64,000 nt of DNA from Tausonia pullulans. Its lineage: Eukaryota; Basidiomycota; Tremellomycetes; Cystofilobasidiales; Mrakiaceae. Below, one piece after another: positions 21,062-31,084 of this stretch (its first letter is position 1; each line of letters opens with the position of its first letter). Below the pieces are notes generated by a model. That model ran no database searches and was not told the DNA's origin. It saw only the letters and a list, made by a program, of their open reading frames with translations. The position numbers and the translations under genes were made by a program. The stretch lies in the NCBI GenBank assembly GCA_951802195.1, contig OX637632.1, forward strand, positions 62,001-126,000, read 5' to 3'.

Positions 21062-23564
21062 ATGACCACTGAGAACAACCACCTCCAAGAAGTCGACAAG
21101 GCGAGAAGTTTCGAGCGGGAATTTAGCGGGAGGGAGCGGCTTGCTGATGACAGCCTCCGTTTGACTCGATAGGCGTGCGACTCTGTCCGCGAGGCGTTCA
21201 ACGAGAGGATCACCTTCCCGCTCGAGTTCCGCAAGGACCAGCTCAAGAAGCTTGCCTACACGGTAGTCGATAACAAGCACAAGGTGCGAAGGCGAGAGAG
21301 AGGGCCCTCGGGCGGGCGATTCGATGGTGAAACGCGCACGACTAAGACCCGCCTCGCTTCATGCGTGAATTCAACGCACGCCAGATCCACGCCGCCCTCC
21401 AGGCTGACCTCGGCAAGCATGAGCTCGAGGCGGACGTGACTGAAATGAACCCGGTCATCTGGGCCATTGAGGACGCCATCGAGAATGCACACAAGTGGGC
21501 CAAGCCGGCGGCGTACCCGGCGCTTCAGCCGGTGTTCAAGCTGTACCAGACGGCCGTCCAGCATGTGCCCTCGGGCCCGGCACTGCTCATCTCGCCTTGG
21601 AATTATCCATGGAAGCTCGCTATCGAACGTGAGTCCATTGGACTGGAGGGAGACCTTATTTGACAGGTTGAGGGGCCTACACTAACCATCGGTTCCGCTC
21701 TGACGACCAGCCCTCGTCGCTGCCATCTCGGCCGGAGCGCCCGCCGTCATAAAGCCCTCCGAGATCTCGCCTGGTGAGTCATTTGATGTAATCTTCCTTT
21801 TTACCAGTGCTGACATCGATCACAGCCACCTCGGAGGTGATCAAGGAGCTCGTCGAGAAGGCGCTCGACCCTCGTTGCTACGCCGTCATTCTCGGCGGCG
21901 TCGAGGAGACCACGAGGCTGCTCGAGAGGCCGTGGGGCCGAGGTACGGCGCTCTGTTTTTTTTCCCTCTCATGTCTGTAAGTCTGTCAAGATTGCTGACA
22001 TACACGACCACCCTTGGCCAGTCCTCTTCACGGGTGGTGAGCGCGTCGGCAAGATCGTCGCAATCGCGGCTGCCAAGACGCTTTCTCCTTGCACGCTGGA
22101 GGTCGGTTTCGTCCCATCTGGCGCCACTTGGTATTCGCCTGATGACCTCTCCCTGCTATCCAGCTTGGTGGAAAGTGCCCAGCCATTATCGACGACGGCT
22201 ATGACCTCATGATCGCCGCGAGGAGGACGATGTGCTACAAGGGTGCGTGTGTGCTCCGTTCCTCCATTCCTTCCCTCATGTCGCTCACTTTCCCCTCTCC
22301 CCCCAGCCATGAATTGCTCTCAGACGTGCACCACCTGTGACTACACGCTCATCTCGGCCCAGAACCAAGATGCCTACATCGAATGCTGCCTCAAGGTTCT
22401 CGGCGAGTTCTTCCCCGACGGCGAGATGGTTTCGGACTCGTACGGCAACGTCCCCTCGTCGTCGATCGACCGGCTCGAGAAGCTCATGCGGGAGACCAAG
22501 GGAAGGGTCATCCGGAGGGGCGAGATTGATCGTGAGAGGAGGAAGGTCGGGATCAGCATCGTCGCGGACGTCATGCCTGGGGATGTCTTGCTCCAGGAGG
22601 AGATTTTCGGTCCAATCCTCGTCATTGTGAGTCCTGAAGTGCGCTCTATGGACCATATCCTCCACTGATCTCGTCATGTTCCTCTCTGCGTAGTCTACCG
22701 TCGAGGTTCGTCGTTCCCTCTCCAGCTGGCTATCCTGCTTTCGCGCTGACGTTATATATGCTGTTCTATAGAGCATCAAGGCCGCCGTCGCCTACATCAA
22801 CTCCAAGCCCTCACCTCTCGGCGTCTACGTCTTCACGGAGAAGAAGGCGACCGTCGACTACGTTACCCTGTACACTCAATCTGGGGCGGTCCTTCAGGTG
22901 CGCGGTGACCACTTTTCCCTCTGGGGCTTGACTGAGGGACTGACCTCCCTTCTCGTCTTCTAGAACGATTGCGCTCTGCAAGCCCTGATCGACAACGTTC
23001 CCTTTGGAGGCGTCGGGGCGTCCGGCTGTGAGCTGTCTTACGAGCCTGACTTCCGTCCAAGCTCAGGCTGATTCGCTTCTCGTATTCTAGTCGGAGCATA
23101 CCACTCTAAGTCAGTCCCTTAGTACTTTGTCCTCATCGTACGACTAACTGACCATACCCGTCGTCTAGGTGGGGATTTGACCTCTTTACCCAGGAGCGCG
23201 CTATCATCAAGGTCCCGACCTGGCTCGAGGCTCTCCTCAGCTCGCGCTACCCGCCCTTCACGGTCCGTCCTTCCTCTCTCCTTCTCTTTCTCTTTCTTCC
23301 CCCCTCCCCCCCCTCCCCCTCTTTTTTTTTTTCTTCTTTTATTCCGACCCCTCACTCACGGACTCCTTCCACCAGGCAAGCAAGCATCGCCTCCTCCAAA
23401 TGACGATGCTCCCCCTCCCGCTCTCATTCGCCCGCCCAGGCACCAAGGGCCTCGCCTACGTCCGCTGGTGGTTCATCCGGCGGGCTTGGCGCTGGATCGG
23501 GTTCGTCGCGCTCCTCGTCGCCACTGGCGTCGGGCTTGGGGAGGGGCTTAAGAGGCTGAAGTGA
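21062..23564 (+). CDS. Fatty aldehyde dehydrogenase, ALDH3/HFD1-like, with C-terminal membrane anchor
   Basis: NAD(P)-dependent oxidation of long-chain aldehydes to acids; yeast HFD1 acts on hexadecenal from sphingolipid breakdown and on 4-hydroxybenzaldehyde for coenzyme Q. Motifs in order: LEFRKDQLKKLAY; LISPWNYPWKLAIEPLVAAI; NAD-binding AVIKPSEISP; FTGGERVGKIV; the general-base loop LELGGKCPAII; the nucleophile segment MNCSQTCTTCDYTLI, where SQTC aligns with the family catalytic Cys; QEEIFGPILV; and PFGGVGASG. The tail ends in a hydrophobic helix (WIGFVALLVATGVGLGEGLK), as in tail-anchored HFD1/ALDH3A2. Exons include two very short ones, STVE (12 nt) and 19 nt at the VGAYHSK junction. The first intron probably uses a GC donor (AAG|GCGAGA). 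The active-site loop is richer in Cys than usual. Confidence 0.88.
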
Positions 23565-24086
23565 TAGTAGTGAAGCAGCGCTGGATTTCTCGTTTCTCTT
23601 AGGCTTCTTCTTCTTTCTCCCCCTCCCCCCCCTTTTACGCTGTGGTCTTTCCGAGCTTGCCTTGGTTTCGCCACTCTATGCACGATTGATTATGCAGCCG
23701 CCCGGGGTGTCTGTCTCCGCCATCAGCCAATGAGAACCAACCCCCAACCCCCCCTCCCCTTCCCGCCCCCCTCCATGCGTATCTAGCTTGACTTCGGCGA
23801 CAACTCGAAAACGATCGACCGCCTGCTCGCCCCTGTGGGTGGCTGGCACTGACTCCCCCTCGGCTTTCTTTCCCATCCTCCCCCTCTCCCTTCCTCCTCC
23901 TCCCCCGGTCTGCTACCTCTGCTTCCTGGGCTCAGTGCTCGCCCTTTCCGTCGATCCTACCCCCATGACGTCCCGAAAAAAAAAAGAAAACAAGGAATGA
24001 CCCCGTCAGTGGGGGAGGGGGGGGGGGAGGGGGTGGCTCGCTGGCCGCCCCGAACGGAGACGCGACCGACGACCCGAAAGCGCGAC
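23565..24086. other. Intergenic region between converging genes
   Basis: 3'-to-3' spacer of about 520 bases, with C/T-rich runs (23600-23640, 23740-23780, 23880-23910) and a G-rich tract at about 24008-24030. No gene was seen. Confidence 0.45.
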
Positions 24087-26875
24087 TCACGCCTCCTGGA
24101 TGAGCTTCCAAAGGACGCTGAACAGCAGGCCCTGGAGGCCGTTCGTCAAGATGCGCGTCGCCAGGCCCCGGCCGAAGAGGCCGAGGACGCCGTCCTTGGC
24201 GACGATCGCCTGGGTCGCGGCCCAGTAGCCGACGTCGCCCTCGTGCGTCTGGCGGTACGTCTTGAGGACGCGGAGCGAGTTGGAGCACGAATCCGAGACG
24301 ACGGAGGCGGAGAAGCCGATGACGGCTTGGCGCTAGAGATGGGAGGAGGAAGGAAGGGAAGAGGGGGGGGGGGGTTGGGGGGACGAGGGCGAGCGAGAGT
24401 CAGTAAGGAGGGGAGGGGGAGGAAGAGGTCAGGCAGCGGCAGGAGGGAAGGGGGACGAACGAAAAGCTTCTGGAGGACGTTGTGCTCGTGCGGGAGGTGC
24501 TCCGAGAGGAAGTTGTACGTTGCGAACCAGGGGTAGTGGCCGACGAACGTGGCGGCGGCTTGGATGATGGAGGAAGGCCGGGAGGACGGCTGTCCGTCAG
24601 CAGGCCAAGATCGATGCGAGAGCCCTGACTCCGACTCACCAGTCGCAATGGCACCGTACCAGAGGGATCCGATACCGCGGTCCTTAATCCTCTCTTTGAG
24701 AAGACGGAGCCCGGCGACGGCGCCCTGGGTCTGCTGGGTTGTCTGTAGGCAGAGAGAGAGAGGGAGAGAGAGAGAGACGTCAAAAGACAGGTGGAAGAAA
24801 GAGTTTAAAAGCGCACTCGACGGACCTTAAGAGCATCGATAGGCGTCAGCGTCATGCGGAACGTGGCCGCCGCAATGGAGGAGCCGACGGTCTTGACGAG
24901 GATAGGGAGGTCGATGGGAGAGAGGAGGGCGATGATGCCGGCGTTGGCCTGGAGATGAATGGATATACACGTCAGCGCCTTCAGCCCTGACGAGTCGGAC
25001 AAGGTGAGGTGAGCATGCACGGCAGTGTCTCCAAAGCGGGAGAGCGGGCCCTGGAAGAGGGCGGCGGTGAGGCCGGCGTAGTAGCGGACGAAGCCGCCGT
25101 CGGCCCAGAGTCGCCGGGAGGACTCGGTGAAGCTACCACCATTACGGTATTGGAAGTTCATGATCGTGCTGGAGCACGCGGGAAGGGGGGGGGGGGAATG
25201 AGAGAGGGTCAGAGAAATGACGTGCACGAATGGTTGCATGTGAGATTCACCGAAGAGGCATGAGCGTGAGGACCTGGAGTACCATCGCGAGCGCTCCAGC
25301 GACACCACCCCCGGCAGCCTTCTTGAGCGCGTCTTTCCAGTCAAACTTGGACTCAAAGATGATGCCCGTTCCAGTGACGGCGATGCCGGCGGCGATCGGG
25401 AAGCAGGCGAGGAAGGGAGTGACAATGTACGTCTGGAGGAGAGCGGTCGTCTGGTGCGTGGTGGTGTCCGGATTGAGGTGGAGAAGGGGAGGGGTGAGGG
25501 TGACGAGAACGAGGACAAAGTGCTGTGGTCGAACATGGGCATAAGCGCGGCAGGTCGAGGCGAGCGAGAAGAAAAGAGACTTACCAGGACCGGGTCGTCC
25601 AGGAAGACCTTAGGGCCGAGCTTGCGCGCCGCCCAGACGAGGGTCATCGCGAGCTGCAGAGAGGATCACGAAGAAAGGTCAGCTACGAGATGGATGCATG
25701 AGGTGAGGGCCTAATCACCGAAGGGACAGCCGCAAAGCGCCAGATGACGATCGAGAGGATGGCACCGAGAGTCTGGGCATCCTTGGACGACGAACTGGTG
25801 GGAGAATTTTTTTTTAAGAAAAAATAACGTCAGCCCAAGGCCAATGACCCTTGACTCTTCCAAACCTACCTATCACGCCAACGCAAAGAACCACCAGCCC
25901 CAATGATCTCAAAGATGGCGAAGGAGCCTCCAAGCCAGGCGATCATGGTCCCAAGCGTGCCACCGACCAGGCCAGGGATGCGTTCCCCATCGCCGATCTC
26001 GCCGCCCCTTCGACCGAAGACAAAGTTCTGCACGCCCGGGACGAGAGCGAGAACGAGCGCAGCAACGGCCGAGACAACGAGGGGGTTAAGATAACTGAGG
26101 AAGCCACCCTTGCTCGGCGAGACCTCGACGAGCGTCGGGTGGTTGTGCGGGCGAGAGGACGCAACGAGTGGGGTACGCTCGTCCGGCTCTGTTTCGCCAG
26201 GCTGACTTGAGTGTACGTTGTAGGTGCCGGGAGGGGTCGAAGGGCCAGCCTCGGATTCGAGGCTGTCCTCGGTGTCGGCAGGGAGGAAGATTGAAGGCTT
26301 TGCCTTGGGAAGGTATGGCGCAACAAAGATCCTGCGCATGCGCAGATAAAGGAACGTATCACGGATCAGCGACGGAGTTCGGAGCCTCACGCTTCCAAAG
26401 GGCTCCCCACCTGAGGGCCTCGCTGATAGCCGCGTTGAGGAGAATGTAGGATGTGGCACGGCGAATGACCATGTCGGTGGGCTCAATGTCGGTTCGGAAG
26501 ATGTGGTTGAGCAGGCCCGGCGACCGGGCAAGGCCCGCCAGAATGAGAAGCGGGAACGAGGTCAGGCTGTTGAAGGTAAGGGCCTCGACGATCCAGCCAG
26601 CGACGCCAAAGAGGCGATAGAAGATGACATAGGAGACGGCGAGCGAGAGCAGGTGAAGGACGCCAGTGAAGGCCGCGATCGGCCAGTCTTGGAAGGGAGG
26701 ACGGGGGTAGCTCCGCATCAGCGTGACATAACCAAAGTCGGAAGAAACCACAGATCGCCAATTCACAGTGGAGAATGGAGTGGTATGAGACCTCAGAGCC
26801 GACGCTGGAGATGACGAGCGCTGGTAGGAGGATGCTCGAGGCGATCCGGCGGAGGCCCTGGGATCGGCGATTTAG

Positions 26876-26908
<33 letters not shown>

Positions 26909-27181
26909 TTTTCACGATCGAGGATGATGGGGCAAGGAAGCTCACAAGAGCAGTGTCTGGGCCAAAGATACGGGTCCCGCCGGCGAGGTAGCCAACAAAG
27001 AGGATGAGGACCGTCGCAAGCAAGGCCTGGAATGGACGAGAGCGAGAGCGAGAGCAAGGACCAGACAGCATGCATGCTCCGACGGTCAGCGAGAATGGAG
27101 CCAGCCCTGGAACGGCAGGAGGGGAGGCCGCCTCACCTGGGACGACGCCGAGACGGCCTCGAGGTAGGATTGGGTCGGCAT
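24087..27181 (-). CDS. Auxin-efflux-carrier-family transporter fused to a mitochondrial-carrier-like domain
   Basis: Begins at 27181 (MPTQSYLEAVSAS). The first half is a typical AEC/PIN-like (Ecm3-type) permease: N-terminal helices (ALLATVLILFVGYLAGGTRI; SSILLPALVISSVGSE; FTGVLHLLSLAVSYVIFYRL), a central hydrophilic loop with DERTPLVASS, then C-terminal helices (LNPLVVSAVAALVLALVPGV; GTLGTMIAWLGGSFAIFEII; IVIWRFAAVPS). Exon 25251-25522 carries the last AEC helices (HFVLVLVTLTPPLL; YIVTPFLACFPIAAGIAVTG) and runs on without a stop into GGGVAGALAMVLQVLTLMPLR. That is the start of an SLC25-like unit with RYYAGLTAALFQGPLSRFGD, the signature-like TPIDALKTT and YRQT further on. It ends WKLIQEA at 24087. 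In other fungi I know these two families as separate proteins. Location and substrate are unknown. Introns carry sense-strand poly-C. Confidence 0.7.
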
Positions 27182-27675
27182 GTGGATCCGTCGGTGGGGG
27201 TGGGGGTTTGGAGGGAAGGCGACGAAAGACGGACGACAGACCCGCGTGGGAGACTGCAGGCTGACGGAGAAAGAGGGACGAGGGAGCGGAGGAAGCCGAC
27301 GCCGCACCCTCGCCCTCAGTCGCGTCGATAGGAGCCCAGCATTTGACTTGCTATCGCGTCATGGGGAGAGGGCGGGACGCTGGAGACGGTGGGACGCGAG
27401 CGAGCTGGCGTCATGACATGGACAGCAAGCATGAGGGCCTGGCCGAGAGCACGGGCTGATCTCCCGGCCCTTGGCCCGCCGTCGGCGGCATCGTCGAGGC
27501 GCCGACGCGTCAGTCTGATGCCGTTCGCAAGCAGCGAGCCTTTCTCCATCCTCTCTCGCCCTCCACGAGCGCTAGGGATGCCGACGATCCAAGGTACATA
27601 GTACAAGCGGGTTTCCTTGTTCCCCCGGACGATATCCTGATTCCAGCAGCCCCAGCCCCAGCCCCAGCCCCAGCC
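27182..27675. other. Intergenic region with a hexamer repeat
   Basis: Contains the promoter side of the transporter gene. At 27652-27683 there is a short tandem CCCAGC-type repeat (about five copies) just 3' of the small-protein stop. No coding segment was recognised. Confidence 0.4.
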
Positions 27676-28248
27676 TCAGTGCCAGTCCTTGCGCGTCTTG
27701 ACCGCCGGCCGCTCGAAGTACTCTGACTGGGCAGCCTGTTCAGATGCCCAGCCGACGACAAAGCGCCCCATGCCGAGGGCCGAGTCGGCGACGGTCTTCT
27801 GGTAGTACTCGTTGCCGAGGAGTTGTGTCTTGGGTCTGGAGACGTTGAGAGGGAACGCAGGGGAGGGGCACAGATGTGGGCGAACGAGAGCCGCACGTCA
27901 GCGAGACACCCCGAAGACAGCCTGTCGCCACGAGAGAGCGGGTGCATGCTTCGCCACGCAGGGCGAGGGGGAGCGCCAGCACGTGAGAGCCGCCCAGCAC
28001 GTGAGCAGAGCGCACGAGGGAGCGACGGGAGCGATGAGCGCCCCTGCCCCGCTCGCCCGCCCTGCCTGGAACGAGCCCGCCATGCGCTGCGATGCGTGCA
28101 GGGCCGGGCGGCTGCCGAGGGCATGGACTGACCGGTAGCCCGAGTGCATTTCGACGGCCGCGGAGAGGACGCCGCCGATGGTCCCCCACTTGGTGAGGAA
28201 CCAGCCGGTGCGGAAGGCGAGCCGCGGGAGGAAGGTGATGGCGCTCAT
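27676..28248 (-). CDS. Small single-TM protein of 91 residues, possibly mitochondrial
   Basis: Two exons (28133-28248 and 27676-27835) join in phase to 91 residues. The N-terminus MSAITFLPRLAFRTGWFLTK has basic and aromatic residues without acids, followed by a short hydrophobic segment (WGTIGGVLSAAVEM). The rest is soluble: GYRPKTQLLGNEYYQKTV, GMGRFVVGWASEQ, and the C-terminal EYFERPAVKTRKDWH. Size and layout resemble small inner-membrane proteins such as MICOS subunits of the MIC12/MIC13 kind, but I do not recognise a diagnostic motif, so this is a suggestion only. It is transcribed away from the nuclear COX2 gene across a short shared promoter, so common regulation is possible. Conserved-looking sequence on both sides of the intron supports a real gene. 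Confidence 0.65.
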
Positions 28249-28847
28249 GGCTTGTGGGCTGGGGGGGTGGGGGCCTGGTTGGGTCGGTAGCTGGGCCGCG
28301 CCGTCTGGGTGGTGGTCGAGAGCATGGGTCGCTGGCCGGCTGGCGGTGGCCAGGGCGCGCTGGGGCGCTGGCCGCCCGCCGCCGCCCGCCGCTGGGCGTC
28401 GCTGGGCGGGCGGCGCCCTCTCTCTCTCGCGCGGGTGCCCTTTCGACAGCCACCCTCGTTCGACCCGCCCTCACCATGCTCCTCGCTCCCCTCGCTCCGC
28501 CTCGCCCCCCGGGTCGCTGCCGCCGCCGTCAGTCGAGAGCGCTCGAGCAGCAGCCGTGCATGGCCGACGGGCTGACCCTTGCGCGCCTCTGCCGCCGCTT
28601 CCCCCTCGTCTGCCCTGCTNNNNNNNNNNNNNNNNNNNNNNNNNNNNNNNNNNNNNNNNNNNNNNNNNNNNNNNNNNNNNNNNNNNNNNNNNNNNNNNNN
28701 NNNNNNNNNNNNNNNNNNNNNNNNNNNNNNNNNNNNNNNNNNNNNNNNNNNNNNNNNNNNNNNNNNNNNNNNNNNNNNNNNNNNNNNNNNNNNNNNNNNN
28801 NNNNNNNNNNNNNNNNNNNCTCTCTTCCTCGCCCTTCCGTCTCGCAG
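28249..28847. promoter_or_regulatory. Probable divergent promoter of the small protein and nuclear COX2, interrupted by the gap
   Basis: Very GC-rich sequence between the minus-strand start at 28248 and the first visible COX2 exon. An ATG in reasonable context at 28475 could be the lost first exon, but the gap prevents checking phase. Confidence 0.4.
28620..28819. other. Assembly gap (200 Ns)
   Basis: A run of exactly 200 N characters in very GC-rich sequence; the round number suggests a placeholder length. It removes the 5' end of the nuclear COX2 gene. Confidence 0.99.
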
Positions 28848-30160
28848 GGCCGATCGATCTCCACTGCCGCCCCTGCCGCCAAGGCTGCGCCCTTCGCGGC
28901 CAAGGCCGTCGGATGGACCGCCGTTGGAGTGTGAGTCGCAGCCCAGAGCACGCCCGATGGGGCGCGGAGGACGAGGGAGAGAGAGCGAAGGACGCGGCGG
29001 CGGGCGAGGAGAGCGCGAGCGAGACGAGAGAGAGAACGGTTGCTGATTGGAGGCGCTTCGACCGGCCCCTCCCTCCCCCCCCTTCGCAGCGTCGGTGCCG
29101 CTGTCGCCGACAAGATGAGGTCCGAGGAGGTCACCGAGGGATCCACTTCGTCAGTCCAAGCCATCATGCTGTCGTCGCCGGGAGACAGGGAGGCCAGGCT
29201 GAGGACAGAGCAGGCTCGCGGCGGGCGCCCTCGAGCCGCCGCTGCTGTCGGTCGCCCCTCCTACTGCTGCTGCTGCTGCTGCTGCCTGTCCTCAACTTCT
29301 GGCTTCTTCTTCGTCTCCTCATCTTCCCTTCCTCCTTCCTCCTCATCTTTTGCTCCCCACCCCCCCTCTTCCCCTCTCCATCACTGCTGACAATGTAATC
29401 ATCTCATCAAAAACCATGCCGGCTGTCGCTCGCTCTCTTCAACCTTCCCCCCTCCCCTCCGCCTGGCCATCCAGCCTCACCTCGTCGGTTGTCTCTGCCG
29501 TCTCTTCGCTCCTCTCCCGCTCCCCCGTCCTCCTCGACACCGCCGGACCCAACCCCGGAGGAGTCACCTTCGACTCCTGTTCGTCCGCGTCCGCGTGCTT
29601 TTGAGCTGCTGCCGCCGGCCTGCCCGCTCACCCGCCGTGCTCCCCCCGCGCAGACATGATCCCCGACGCCGATCTCGAGGAGGGCCAGCTCCGTCTCCTC
29701 GAGGTTGACGCCCGTGTCATCCTCCCGGTCGAGACCCACATCCGCTTCGTCATCTCGTCGACCGATGTCATCCACGACTGGGCCGTCCCGTCTCTCGGCA
29801 TCAAGCTTGACGCCATCCCGGGCCGTCTCAACCAGACCTCGACCCTCATCGAGCGCAAGGGAGTCTTCTATGGACAGTGCTCCGAGCTCTGCGGTGTCTA
29901 CCACGGGTGAGCCAGAGTCCTGCTTTTCGCGGTCGTGCTGCTGGATAACTGACTCCCCCTCCCTCTCCCCCTCGCTCGTTCCTCAGTTTCATGCCTGTGA
30001 GTCTCGTCGCGCCAGTGATGGTCCAATGCGCGCGCGCGCGCCTGTGCTTGCAGAGATCGAGTTGACTGACGCTCGCCCGGTTCATTGCCTCTGGTAGATT
30101 GTCGTTGAGGCCGTCGACGTCCCCGAGTACCTTGCTTGGATCCTCGCCGAGGCTGCCTAG
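28848..30160 (+). CDS. cox2b: Nuclear-encoded C-terminal (CuA) half of cytochrome c oxidase subunit 2, 5' exon lost in the gap
   Basis: Exons 28848-28930, 29090-29149, 29475-29578, 29654-29906, 29987-29996 (10 nt) and 30098-30160 join in phase to 190 residues. The first part, [19 protein letters not shown], looks like a matrix-targeting presequence. It is followed by a short hydrophobic stretch ([14 protein letters not shown]) and a Ser-rich linker. From [20 protein letters not shown] on it is the COX2 intermembrane-space domain: [13 protein letters not shown] (CuA His), then [12 protein letters not shown] with both Cys, Glu, His and Met ligands. All CuA ligands are present. The transmembrane helices and the conserved aromatic segment before the CuA domain are absent, so they must come from a separate, presumably mitochondrial, N-terminal piece. 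It uses standard TGG tryptophan codons. An alternative start at 29416 would give another Ser/Arg-rich leader. Confidence 0.85.
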
Positions 30161-31084
30161 TACGTGTGCTCGCGTTGCCTTTTCAGACCAGACGGACGAC
30201 CCCTCGTCCTTGGCATCCCAGCACTGGCTGACGTCCCGGCTTTCAATGTCGTCTTCTCTCACAGAGCTCGTCGATGGCAACTCTACGGCTGACTGTCTCG
30301 TTTGAGCCCTCCACACACAAGGGGGTTACGGGCGGTCGCTTTGAGGAAGGAAGGAAAGGACGAAGAGAAGGGGAGGAAGGGGAGCTGTCTCGAAACCTGG
30401 CTGGATAAACGTGCTTTCATGCGATCCGTGCCGTGCGCGCCGAAGGCGAGACCTAGATCCGGTGCTGAACATTGGAGCCGTGGCGAGAGAGATGGAAAGC
30501 GCTTGCCACATCGGGAGCATGATCGCGGAGATCAATCACCCCCCCCACCCCCCCCCCCTCCCCCCCCCCTCACGCCGCCCCGGTTCGGATGACCGCGGGT
30601 GGAGCGGACGACGGACCCTGGCTGCTGCGCGGCATCCAGCCGCTCCAGCAGGGAGATGGAGCTCCCGAGACTACCTGCCAGCCTTCGTGTGCGCGCGTCA
30701 GTCTCAGCCTGGTGGTGGGTCTGTGGGTTTGGGGGAGACTGCGAGATGGCCCAGTCGCGGTAGATGGCCTGGCCTCACAGGGATGAAGCAGATGAGAGGC
30801 GCCGCCCGCCGGTAAGGCTGAAAGCCGACCGGCTCTCTTGCCTTCCCTCTCGCACTCCCTCTCCCTCAACTTCATCCACCCATCGCCACCGTTCCTCGCT
30901 TGCCCGCCTTCTTCACGCGCCATCCCGCCAGACATGTCGTTCGTCGACTCCCTAGCTCACTGCCCCAGTCTGGCCGAGTCGCTTCCCGCTGACAACCGAC
31001 GCTTCCTCACGTCCTCGTGCCCGACCGGACGAACCCGGCCTTCCGGCGCCCGCACGCTCTCCTCGTCCATATAGGTCCCTTACC
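30161..31084. other. Intergenic region upstream of PEX11
   Basis: About 920 bases. C-rich runs lie at about 30540-30570. An open stretch beginning ATG 30934 (MSFVDSLAHCPSL) ends at an in-frame stop just before the PEX11 start and may be leader sequence or an upstream reading frame. No other gene was recognised. Confidence 0.45.

Noticed and set aside
24087-27181. Two separate adjacent genes (transporter and carrier).
   Set aside because: The end of one and start of the other lie within a single open exon with no stop, start codon in context or spacer. I kept one gene but lowered confidence.
28848-30160. The COX2 sequence as a recent mitochondrial DNA insertion (NUMT).
   Set aside because: It is divided by several phase-consistent spliceosomal introns, has nuclear-like GC content and codon use, keeps all copper ligands and carries a leader. 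A passive insertion would be colinear with mtDNA and AT-rich.
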